DNA from: Sutterella sp.
Lineage (GTDB): Bacteria > Pseudomonadota > Gammaproteobacteria > Burkholderiales > Burkholderiaceae_F
Length of the DNA: 12,962 bases
Reading direction: 5' to 3'
NCBI GenBank assembly: GCA_019410445.1
Contig: DXSO01000037.1
Location: forward strand, 1 to 12,962
Below the pieces are notes generated by a model. It had not been told where the DNA came from and made no database searches. It saw only the letters and a list, made by a program, of their open reading frames with translations. A program made the translations under genes and the position numbers. Position 1 is the stretch's first letter; each line of letters opens with the position of its first letter. Positions 7,127 to 12,962 of the stretch are shown piece after piece.

Positions 7127-8530
7127 TCAAGCAATCTTGGAATAGCCCCCTGCGCGATCCGATTCACGCAGATAGCGGTCAAACTGCATTGCCACGGCTC
7201 TCACGAAAATCTTGCCCTTGGGAGAAACAACGATTTTGTCGTCAGACAGTTCAACAAGTTCATGCTTGGCATAGGCTTGAAGTTTCTTCATTTCGTAGGC
7301 GAAGTATTCATCAAAGCAAATGCCGAACTCTTCCTCAATTTCCTTTTTCACAAGCTCAAAGCGGCACATGATCGTCATGATGACGGCGCGGCGCAGCTTG
7401 TCATCGTCGTTGAGCGCGAAACCACGACATGTTGCCAAACGACCGGCTTCAATCGCCTCGCTCCAGGGTTCCACTTCGCGGGGATTGCAGGCATACAGTC
7501 CATCGACAAAGGAAATGGAGCTCGGTCCCAAAGCCACCATGTCGCATTCTGCACGAGTGGAATAACCCTGGAAATTGCGCTGAATGGTGCCGTTGACCTG
7601 TGCAATCGACAGCTCATCGGTTTCCTTGGCAAAGTGATCCATCCCGATGTAGCGGTAGCCATGACTTGTCAGCGTCTTGATCGCATCAAACATGATGTTG
7701 ACGCGCTCGGCGGCTCCGGGCAGTTCAGCCGGCACGATGCGGCGCTGCGGCTTAAAGATATTGGGAAGATGCGCATAGTGATAAAGCGCGATGCGGTCGG
7801 GCGAAAGCTCAATCACCTGTTCAATCGTCCGAGCAAAGGTTGCACGCGTCTGACGCGGCAAACCGTAGATGAGATCCATATTGATGGAGCCGAATCCTTC
7901 GGCTCGGGCGCTCTCGAGCACCTCTTTTGTCATCTCGAAGGGCTGGATACGATTGACGGCTTTCTGCACATCTTCATTGAAATCCTGAACGCCCAAACTC
8001 ATGCGGTTAAAGCCTGCTTTACGCAGAGTCTTGATCTTGGAAGGAGGGCAGCTGCGAGGATCAACCTCGATGGAAAATTCTCCGCCTTCTTCAAACGGAA
8101 AACGTTCATTGAGCCCGCCCATCAGCTCCAGAATTTCTTCGTCATTCAGAAAGGTCGGCGTACCGCCGCCCCAATGCAGCTGTTCGAGCGTTTTAATGCC
8201 CGTCAGATGCTCTTTGGCAAGATCAGCTTCCTTGAGCAGCGTCTTGATGTAGGCCGCCGAGCGCGAATGATCACGCGTGACGATTTTGTTGCAGCCGCAG
8301 TAAAAGCACACATCATTGCAAAACGGAATGTGGCAGTACAGCGAAAGTTTTGCAGGCTTGGCCGCCTTTTCTCGCCCGGCAAGCGCAGCCTGATAGTCCT
8401 CAGGCGTGATGCGGCCGTGGAAACGATCGGCCGTGGGATAAGACGTATAACGCGGTGCGGGAACGTCAAACTTTTTCAACAGAGCTTCGTCGGGCAGCTC
8501 CACGCCGGCGCGAGAGGGGTCGAAATCCAT
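7127..8530 (-). CDS. hemN: Oxygen-independent coproporphyrinogen III oxidase
   Basis: HemN is a cytosolic radical-SAM enzyme that decarboxylates two propionates of coproporphyrinogen III to give protoporphyrinogen IX, allowing heme synthesis without oxygen. The protein has 467 residues, close to E. coli HemN. The [4Fe-4S] motif is CNDVCFYC with C71, C75 and C78, inside YCHIPFC...GCNK. That long form, with the extra cysteine at 80, marks true HemN rather than HemW. The SAM-binding GGGTP lies at 121-125. The N-terminal PRYTSYPTA segment and the C-terminal HemN domain are present. The start at 8528-8530 has AGAGG about 9 bases before it. The gene diverges from fnr, and the intergenic FNR box is at about -41.5 from a plausible start site, so activation by FNR under low oxygen is likely. 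Confidence 0.98.
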   Translation of the reverse strand: MDFDPSRAGVELPDEALLKKFDVPAPRYTSYPTADRFHGRITPEDYQAALAGREKAAKPAKLSLYCHIPFCNDVCFYCGCNKIVTRDHSRSAAYIKTLLKEADLAKEHLTGIKTLEQLHWGGGTPTFLNDEEILELMGGLNERFPFEEGGEFSIEVDPRSCPPSKIKTLRKAGFNRMSLGVQDFNEDVQKAVNRIQPFEMTKEVLESARAEGFGSINMDLIYGLPRQTRATFARTIEQVIELSPDRIALYHYAHLPNIFKPQRRIVPAELPGAAERVNIMFDAIKTLTSHGYRYIGMDHFAKETDELSIAQVNGTIQRNFQGYSTRAECDMVALGPSSISFVDGLYACNPREVEPWSEAIEAGRLATCRGFALNDDDKLRRAVIMTIMCRFELVKKEIEEEFGICFDEYFAYEMKKLQAYAKHELVELSDDKIVVSPKGKIFVRAVAMQFDRYLRESDRAGGYSKIA

Positions 8531-8575
8531 ATTTAGAAACCTCTGAAATTTCTATGACAAAACGCAAACTTACCT

Positions 8576-8624
8576 GTTATGATTCAGTAATTATCAGAAC
8601 ATTTGACGACAATCAAATGTTCTG
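8576..8624 (-). promoter_or_regulatory. FNR box within a 30-bp palindrome; probable hemN promoter
   Basis: CAGAACATTTGA (8595-8606), six bases, then TCAAATGTTCTG (8613-8624) is an inverted repeat with perfect 12-bp arms. Its centre contains TTGAC-GACA-ATCAA (8603-8616), one base off the FNR consensus TTGAT-N4-ATCAA. On the minus strand a CATAAC hexamer at 8581-8576 could serve as -10. A start near 8568 would put the box centre at -41.5, the usual position for FNR activation. The box could also let FNR control its own divergent gene. Because a plus-strand T-run follows the palindrome, a transcription-ending hairpin is the alternative reading. Confidence 0.7.
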
Positions 8625-8894
8625 AAATTTTTCACCACCGACCTGAATCGGCTTGCCTTATTGAAAAAGCGCATGCTGCTGCCGACGGTCCCGGTGTGCT
8701 GACCTTTTTGTTCTCGGGCTTTTTGCGCTTGCGGCAGTGTATACGCATGAGATTACGTTTGCATTAGCACTGTCTGCCGGTCAGGGCGTCCGAATCAAAA
8801 TCTCAGCCGGCGGGAACATTGTCGTTGTCGACAACGCATGTCACTTTCAAGCAAACGAGGATGGTCGATTTCGCTTTGTTTGCGTGCGAGGCTT
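8625..8894. other. Upstream region of fnr with a 14-bp perfect palindrome
   Basis: No convincing gene is seen here. Short plus-strand open frames, including one from 8737, run into fnr in another frame and lack a ribosome site. CGTTGTCGACAACG at 8823-8836 is a perfect 14-bp palindrome 58 bp before the fnr start and may be an operator. CTGCCG and CGGCAG segments near 8676 and 8732 could pair at long range. A clear sigma-70 promoter for fnr was not found, although one must lie here or close by. Confidence 0.4.
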
Positions 8895-9707
8895 ATGCTT
8901 AACAACCCCACCATCAATATGGCGACCCTGCGAGTGGCCTGCTCGAATTGCAATCTGCGCGAACTTTGTCTGCCGCTCGGCTTGACGCTCAAAGAAATCG
9001 AACGTCTGGAAGAGTTGGTCAGTACGCGAAAACGCGTGCGCCGAGGAGAAGCTCTGTATCGTGCAGGCGACAAGTTCGATGCTCTGTATGCCATCCGTCT
9101 CGGGTTTCTCAAAAGCGCTGTCACAAGCTCCGACGGCCGCGAACAAGTCACGAGTTTCCACATGTCGGGCGACATCGTCGGACTGGACGGTCTTGCCGGC
9201 ATGGTCTACTCGAGTGATCTGATCGCACTGGAAGACACGGAAATGTGCGTGCTGCCTTACGACAAACTTCAGGAAGTCACGCAGAACATGTACTCCATGA
9301 GTCAGCACTTTCAAAAGCTGCTTGCTATGGAAATCGTGCGTCAGAACGGCGTCATGCTGCTGTTGGGTTCCATGCATGCCGAAGAAAGGCTTGCCGCATT
9401 CATCCTCAATCTCTCACAGCGCTTTGAGCAGCGAGGCTATTCCCGCAGCGAGTTCGTTCTTCGCATGACCCGCGCTGAAATCGGCTCGTACCTTGGGTTG
9501 AAACTTGAAACCGTCAGCCGCGTTCTGAGCCGTTTCTCTCACGACAATCTCATCATTGTCAACCAAAAGCATGTTCAGATCATGGACTTTGAGGGACTGC
9601 GCGCCATTGTCAGCGGTCAAGCCTATAGTCATGACAATCCCGGCTTGCACCGCATCAAGCCGGTTCAGCACCGCGGCATTGATGATCTGGTCGGTTTGGA
9701 AGATTGA
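8895..9707 (+). CDS. fnr: FNR-type oxygen-sensing transcription regulator (CRP/FNR family)
   Basis: A 270-residue CRP-family regulator close to E. coli FNR. The cluster cysteines are C16, C19 and C25 (CSNCNLRELC), with the fourth at C118 in EMCVLPY. All spacings equal those of E. coli C20/C23/C29/C122, so an oxygen-labile [4Fe-4S] cluster is expected. The cyclic-nucleotide-like barrel is followed by the dimer helix (MLLLGSMHAEERLAAFILNLS). The helix-turn-helix MTRAEIGSYLGLKLETVSRVLSRF carries the E-xx-SR recognition residues for TTGAT-N4-ATCAA sites. The C-terminus is about 20 residues longer than in E. coli. Start choice: ATG 8895 puts the first cysteine at a normal distance; AGG lies close before it, so spacing is tight. 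ATG 8919 and an upstream ATG at 8838 are alternatives. It is divergent from hemN, with an FNR box between. Confidence 0.96.
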   Translation: MLNNPTINMATLRVACSNCNLRELCLPLGLTLKEIERLEELVSTRKRVRRGEALYRAGDKFDALYAIRLGFLKSAVTSSDGREQVTSFHMSGDIVGLDGLAGMVYSSDLIALEDTEMCVLPYDKLQEVTQNMYSMSQHFQKLLAMEIVRQNGVMLLLGSMHAEERLAAFILNLSQRFEQRGYSRSEFVLRMTRAEIGSYLGLKLETVSRVLSRFSHDNLIIVNQKHVQIMDFEGLRAIVSGQAYSHDNPGLHRIKPVQHRGIDDLVGLED

Positions 9708-9767
9708 TTTCGCCAGCCTTTGCTCTTTTTTCATTTAATCGAGCAAGGCACCTTTCATTATCCTGCG

Positions 9768-9804
9768 TCAAAAAACTCCCTGTTTCGGGAGTTTTTTGAT
9801 TTTT
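9768..9804 (+). terminator. Intrinsic terminator of fnr
   Basis: TCAAAAAACTCCC (9768-9780) and GGGAGTTTTTTGA (9787-9799) form a perfect 13-bp stem with a six-base loop and end in a T-run. The A-run on the left arm makes it possibly bidirectional. A second, weaker hairpin (9716-9725 with 9741-9749) lies between the fnr stop and this terminator. Confidence 0.92.
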
Positions 9805-9844
9805 GAGGTTTTCCGTACAAATAAACCCTCAAAAAAAACATGTT

Positions 9845-9866
9845 TTCTACGTAATTCTGCGTAGAA
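9845..9866. promoter_or_regulatory. Inverted repeat, candidate operator of the MATE transporter gene
   Basis: TTCTACG (9845-9851), eight bases, then CGTAGAA (9860-9866): perfect 7-bp arms about 127 bp before the transporter start. The right arm overlaps TAGAAT (9862-9867), a fair -10 hexamer, although no good -35 partner is seen. A repressor site over the promoter would fit an inducible efflux gene. This is inference. Confidence 0.42.
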
Positions 9867-9992
9867 TCCCCCATATCGCAATACGAACGACGGTTCAGTT
9901 CAGGGGATGCCGTCGCCGGAGAGCATTGTCAGACGCGCAAAGTCATGCAACGCCCTTTCCGCCCGCATTGCCATTCTCAAGAGACCATTTTC

Positions 9993-11429
9993 ATGAGTGA
10001 AGACGTCAAGTCCGCTGAGCGCACAAGCGAAGCGGCGCCTCATCACGCCGCCACCCCCGATGTCAGCTTGGGTGCACTGGCCAAACTGGCCGGCCCCATT
10101 TTCGTGGCCAATCTCGCCTTGATGGGATCGGCCACTATCGATACTTTGATGACGGGCAACCTCGGCAAAGAGCATCTGGCCGTCGTCGCGCTGGGCGGCG
10201 CGACCGCCGTCATGGTGCTTTTCGGCCTGGTGGGCATCCTGCAGGGTCTATCGCCCATCGTCGGTCATCATTACGGAGCGCGCAACTACAAGGCAATCGG
10301 CTTTGAGTTATCGCAAAACCTCTGGCTTGCGGTACTCCTGGGGCTTATTGGTTTTGCGCTGCTTCTGCAGACGGATTTCTGGACGGCTTTTGGCGGAGTC
10401 TCAGGCGAAGTCGCCCGCATGACGTCGCTTTTCTTGCTTTTCTCCGCTCCAGGCATTTTCGCCTCCATCGTTTCTCGCAGCTTCATCGCCTTGAATGCAG
10501 CGGTCAATCGTCCTCGCGTGACGATGTACGTCAGTGTCCTGATGCTCGCCTTTAAGGCTCCCCTCAACTGTGTGTTCATGTACGGATGGCTGGGGTTTCC
10601 CGCTCTCGGCGGAGCCGGTGCCGGACTGTCGCTGGCCGTGGATGCTTGGTTGGCGCTCATTTGCTACATCGTCATTTACAAAAAGGATGCGTTCTACGAC
10701 AAGATGAGAGCGGAACGCTTCTTCTGGCCGCAGTTCAAAGCACTGGCCGCTCAACTCAAACTCGGCGTGCCCATCGGTTTGTCGATCTTTTTTGAGGTGA
10801 GTTCCTTTACGCTTATGGCCATTTTTATTTCTCGCCTCGGCACGACGGATGTCTCAGCGCATCAGATCGTAAGCAACATCACGGCAACGCTCTATCAGAT
10901 CCCGTTGTCGATTGCCATTGCGGTGTGCGTCATGGTCAGTCAGTGTCTGGGAGCCGGCTCTGCGCAAAGCGCGCGCATCATTACGGTGCGAGGACTCAAA
11001 GTGGCTCTTTGCATTGCCGCGGTTTCCGTGGCTTTCATGTACTTTGGTCAGGACTCATTGCTCGGTCTGTACTCCAAGGAAACCACCGTCACTTCGCTGG
11101 CGGCGTCGCTGCTGGTTTTCGGCATGATCTACCACATCACCGATGCGGCTCAGACGGTTTCCAATTTCGTGCTTCGCGGCTACCGCGTCACGGTAGTGCC
11201 GATGCTCATCTATGGAGTGATGCTTTGGTGCGTCGGCTTGGGCGGAGGTTATTACTTCGCCTTCGACGGATCATTTATTTTCGGAGAGCCGCTCAGAGCT
11301 GTAGGCTTTTGGATGTGCACGGCCGTTGGACTTTGTCTTGCGGGCATTTCACTGACATGCATTGCCCTGTGGGTCTCCGGCGTTCGCGTTCGGGATGCTC
11401 TTGCACACGGTCACGCGAACAAGGCTTAG
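9993..11429 (+). CDS. MATE-family multidrug/cation-coupled efflux transporter
   Basis: A 478-residue polytopic inner-membrane protein of the MATE (NorM-like) family, which exports cationic drugs and metabolites against Na+ or H+. A hydrophilic N-terminal tail of about 30 residues precedes the first half: LAGPIFVANLALMGSATIDTLMTGNLG, then VALGGATAVMVLFGLVGILQGLSPIVGHHYGA, the classic MATE segment. The second half repeats the fold (KLGVPIGLSIFFEVSSFTLMAIFISRLG, then SAHQIVSNITATLYQIPLSIAIA). About 12 hydrophobic segments are visible. The ATG at 9993 has AAGAGA 8 bases upstream. An in-frame ATG at 9945 would add 16 polar residues without a ribosome site. It stands alone between the fnr terminator and the aldolase leader. 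Substrate is not predictable. Confidence 0.95.
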   Translation: MSEDVKSAERTSEAAPHHAATPDVSLGALAKLAGPIFVANLALMGSATIDTLMTGNLGKEHLAVVALGGATAVMVLFGLVGILQGLSPIVGHHYGARNYKAIGFELSQNLWLAVLLGLIGFALLLQTDFWTAFGGVSGEVARMTSLFLLFSAPGIFASIVSRSFIALNAAVNRPRVTMYVSVLMLAFKAPLNCVFMYGWLGFPALGGAGAGLSLAVDAWLALICYIVIYKKDAFYDKMRAERFFWPQFKALAAQLKLGVPIGLSIFFEVSSFTLMAIFISRLGTTDVSAHQIVSNITATLYQIPLSIAIAVCVMVSQCLGAGSAQSARIITVRGLKVALCIAAVSVAFMYFGQDSLLGLYSKETTVTSLAASLLVFGMIYHITDAAQTVSNFVLRGYRVTVVPMLIYGVMLWCVGLGGGYYFAFDGSFIFGEPLRAVGFWMCTAVGLCLAGISLTCIALWVSGVRVRDALAHGHANKA

Positions 11430-11500
11430 CGCACAAGCTTCCCTTTTCGATCGCAATCACGTGACGGAATGAAAAAAATCCCTAGCTCGAAAGTCTCTCT

Positions 11501-11509
11501 TGCTAGAAT
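11501..11509 (+). promoter_or_regulatory. Candidate extended -10 promoter of the aldolase gene
   Basis: TGCTAGAAT combines the TGN extension with a TAGAAT -10 hexamer. No good -35 element is seen, as is usual for extended -10 promoters. A start near 11516 would give a leader of about 89 bases holding the two hairpins described next. Confidence 0.4.
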
Positions 11510-11527
11510 GTTTCCCGACTTTATTGA

Positions 11528-11581
11528 CGGCGTTTAACTTGCAACGCCGGGTTTTGCGTGCGTTTTTTGATAATCGCACGC
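11528..11581 (+). promoter_or_regulatory. Tandem hairpins in the aldolase 5' leader
   Basis: Hairpin 1: CGGCGTT (11528-11534) with AACGCCG (11543-11549), 8-base loop, followed by GGTTTT. Hairpin 2: GCGTGCG (11556-11562) with CGCACGC (11575-11581), 12-base loop containing six T. Both stems are perfect 7-bp pairs, and the second ends 23 bases before the ATG. Hairpin 1 with its short T-run could also be the end of the transporter transcript. An attenuator or mRNA-stability role is inference. Confidence 0.45.
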
Positions 11582-11604
11582 CGCAAATTTAGGACTTACA
11601 CGAC

Positions 11605-12669
11605 ATGGCACTAGTAAGCATGCGCCAGCTGCTTGATCATGCAGCTGAAAACGGATACGGCGTTCCCGCCTTCAACGTCAACAACATCGAACAAGTGCAG
11701 GCCATCATGATGGCAGCCGCCGAAGTCGGCGCTCCCGTGATCATGCAGGCAAGCGCCGGTGCACGCAAATACGCCGGCGAAGCATTCCTGCGTCACATTA
11801 TCGAAGCAGCTGTCGAAAGTTGGCCGGATGTTCCGGTCTGCATGCATCAGGACCATGGTCAGAGCCCGGCCGTCTGCCAAATCGCCATGCGTATGGGCTT
11901 TACGTCCGTGATGATGGACGGCTCCCTGATGAGCGACGGAAAAACCATCGCTTCATACGACTACAACGTTGACGTGACGCGCCGCGTTGTGGAAAACGCC
12001 CACTGCCTCGGTGTATCCGTCGAAGGCGAACTCGGCTGCCTGGGTTCTCTGGAAACCATGAAAGGTGATAAGGAAGACGGTCACGGCACCGATGCGACGA
12101 TGTCTCGCGAACAGCTGCTGACCGACCCCGATCAAGCCGCCGATTTCGTTCGTGAAACTCAGCTTGATGCTCTGGCCATCGCCATCGGTACGAGCCATGG
12201 TGCCTACAAGTTCACGCGCAAGCCCACCGGTGAAATTCTTTCGATTCAGCGCGTCAAAGAAATTCACGAACGCCTGCCCAACACCCATCTCGTGATGCAC
12301 GGTTCGAGTTCCGTTCCGCAGGAATATCTTGCGGAAATCCGTGAATTCGGCGGCAGCATGCGAGAAACGTACGGCGTTCCGGTCTCCGAAATTCAGGAAG
12401 CCATCAAGCACGGCGTTCGCAAGGTCAACATCGATACCGACATTCGTCTGGCCATGACCGCCGCCGTTCGCCGTTACCTCGTCGAGCAGCCCGAAAAATT
12501 CGACCCCCGTGAATATCTCAAGAAAGCCCGTCAGGCCGCATACGAACTGTGCAAGGCACGCTATCTTGAGTTCGGCTGCGAAGGTCAGGGCGCACGCATC
12601 AAGCCGATTGCCCTCTCGGTGATGGCCGCCAAGTACGACGCCGGCGAACTCGCCCAGAAGGTGCAGTAA
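11605..12669 (+). CDS. fba: Class II fructose-bisphosphate aldolase
   Basis: A 354-residue zinc-dependent aldolase that cleaves fructose 1,6-bisphosphate to glyceraldehyde 3-phosphate and dihydroxyacetone phosphate in glycolysis, and runs in reverse in gluconeogenesis. The N-terminus GVPAFNVNNIEQVQA is the class II start. MHQDHG supplies the catalytic aspartate (D83) and a zinc histidine (H84). SVEGELGCLGS is at 138-148. GTSHGAYKF and MHGSSSVP hold the other zinc histidines (H198, H232). KVNIDTDIR at 273-281 binds the phosphate side. Length and the long C-terminal part (GCEGQGARIKPIALSVMA) match the form common in betaproteobacteria, sometimes named cbbA or fbaA. AGGA lies about 10 bases before the ATG. 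A strong terminator follows, so it is probably monocistronic. Confidence 0.97.
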   Translation: MALVSMRQLLDHAAENGYGVPAFNVNNIEQVQAIMMAAAEVGAPVIMQASAGARKYAGEAFLRHIIEAAVESWPDVPVCMHQDHGQSPAVCQIAMRMGFTSVMMDGSLMSDGKTIASYDYNVDVTRRVVENAHCLGVSVEGELGCLGSLETMKGDKEDGHGTDATMSREQLLTDPDQAADFVRETQLDALAIAIGTSHGAYKFTRKPTGEILSIQRVKEIHERLPNTHLVMHGSSSVPQEYLAEIREFGGSMRETYGVPVSEIQEAIKHGVRKVNIDTDIRLAMTAAVRRYLVEQPEKFDPREYLKKARQAAYELCKARYLEFGCEGQGARIKPIALSVMAAKYDAGELAQKVQ

Positions 12670-12686
12670 ACCATCTGCTGATATCG

Positions 12687-12729
12687 AAATTGCGGCCAGG
12701 AAAATCCGATTTCCCGGCCGTAATTTTTT
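12687..12729 (+). terminator. Intrinsic terminator of fba
   Basis: CGGCC-A-GGAAA pairs with TTTCC-C-GGCCG with one mismatch. The stem can extend through a G-T pair to AAATT/AATTT. It is followed by six T (12724-12729). It lies 17 bp after the fba stop. Confidence 0.93.
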
Positions 12730-12757
12730 GCCTTCTCATTAATTTCAGGACACTGTT

Positions 12758-12962
12758 ATGCCGCAAGACGCCCGTGAACTCAAAGGCAAAACCGGTTTGC
12801 GACGCCTTATCAACGCCACTCGATATTCCCGCGACGGCTTTCTCAAGGCCTTCCGTACGGAAGAGGCCTTTCGGCAGGAGTCAATCCTTGCGCTTGCAGG
12901 CTTTTTGGCTCTTTTCTTTATCCCGGCAGCTTTCGTATTGAAACTGTGGGCGCTCTTTGCCC
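12758..12962 (+). CDS. dgkA: Diacylglycerol kinase, N-terminal part, cut by window edge
   Basis: The first 68 residues of a DgkA-type small integral-membrane kinase, which phosphorylates diacylglycerol to phosphatidic acid and recycles lipid from membrane-derived oligosaccharide and LPS modification. GLRRLINATRYSRDGFLKAFRTEEAFRQE matches the amphipathic N-terminal helices of the family, in particular the conserved EAAFRQE-like motif (EEAFRQE). The first membrane helix (ILALAGFLALFFIPAAFVL) follows. The catalytic glutamate and the second and third helices lie beyond the edge. CAGGA is 7 bases before the ATG. The preceding terminator separates it from fba, so it needs its own promoter; none is obvious in the 28 bp between them. 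Confidence 0.93.
   Translation, partial: MPQDARELKGKTGLRRLINATRYSRDGFLKAFRTEEAFRQESILALAGFLALFFIPAAFVLKLWALFA

Noticed and set aside
6824..8536. Very long plus-strand open frame (about 570 codons) opposite hemN
   Set aside because: It lies antisense to a complete HemN with all motifs and reads as a low-complexity, His/Arg/Phe-rich product without a recognisable domain. Long antisense frames are common in this base composition.
8595..8624. Reading the 12-bp-arm palindrome only as a terminator
   Set aside because: No plus-strand gene precedes it, and its core matches the FNR consensus next to fnr and hemN, so a regulatory site is the better reading.
8737..8985. Plus-strand small open frame in the hemN-fnr gap
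   Set aside because: It overlaps the fnr start in another frame, has no ribosome site, and resembles no family I know.
11953..12411. Minus-strand open frame opposite fba
   Set aside because: It is antisense to strongly conserved aldolase motifs, with no domain of its own.
1..12962. Mobile elements, CRISPR array, tRNA or rRNA genes
   Set aside because: No transposase or integrase frame, no regularly spaced repeats, and no tRNA- or rRNA-like sequence were recognised on either strand.

Overview
The window looks like ordinary chromosome from a Gram-negative betaproteobacterium, probably order Burkholderiales. The pointers are a general porin ending in phenylalanine, an FNR regulator divergent from hemN, a class II aldolase and the pairing of feo genes with Fur-type operators. 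A Sutterellaceae-like gut or low-oxygen organism is plausible, but that is inference from gene content and protein style, not a search. I see no insertion sequence, prophage, CRISPR array, tRNA or rRNA. Twelve protein genes are supported: ten complete, and two cut by the window edges.

Left part (1-3810, all minus strand): a ferrous-iron uptake operon with two FeoA-type genes followed by feoB, whose 3' end lies outside the window. Upstream of it, in the same direction, is an outer-membrane porin. Both the first feoA and the porin are preceded by near-perfect Fur-box palindromes. This suggests the outer-membrane channel and the inner-membrane Fe(II) transporter are induced together when iron is scarce.

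Middle part (3870-8530, all minus strand): a beta-hydroxyacid dehydrogenase lies 16 bp downstream of sbcB (exonuclease I) and ends in a strong terminator. Next come a small uncharacterised outer-membrane lipoprotein with its own terminator, and hemN (oxygen-independent coproporphyrinogen oxidase).

Right part (8531-12962): hemN diverges from an fnr homologue that keeps all four Fe-S cluster cysteines and the FNR-type recognition helix. A good FNR box sits in the intergenic region, inside a perfect 12-bp-arm palindrome and at about -41.5 from a plausible hemN start site, so the regulator and a likely target are side by side. On the plus strand there follow a MATE-family efflux transporter with a palindrome in its upstream region, a class II fructose-bisphosphate aldolase with two hairpins in its leader, and the start of dgkA (diacylglycerol kinase).

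I found no clearly new multi-gene system. The most interesting signals are regulatory: the Fur-box/porin/feo arrangement, the FNR-hemN-fnr architecture, a possible pseudoknot between the two feoA genes, and the tandem hairpins in front of the aldolase gene.
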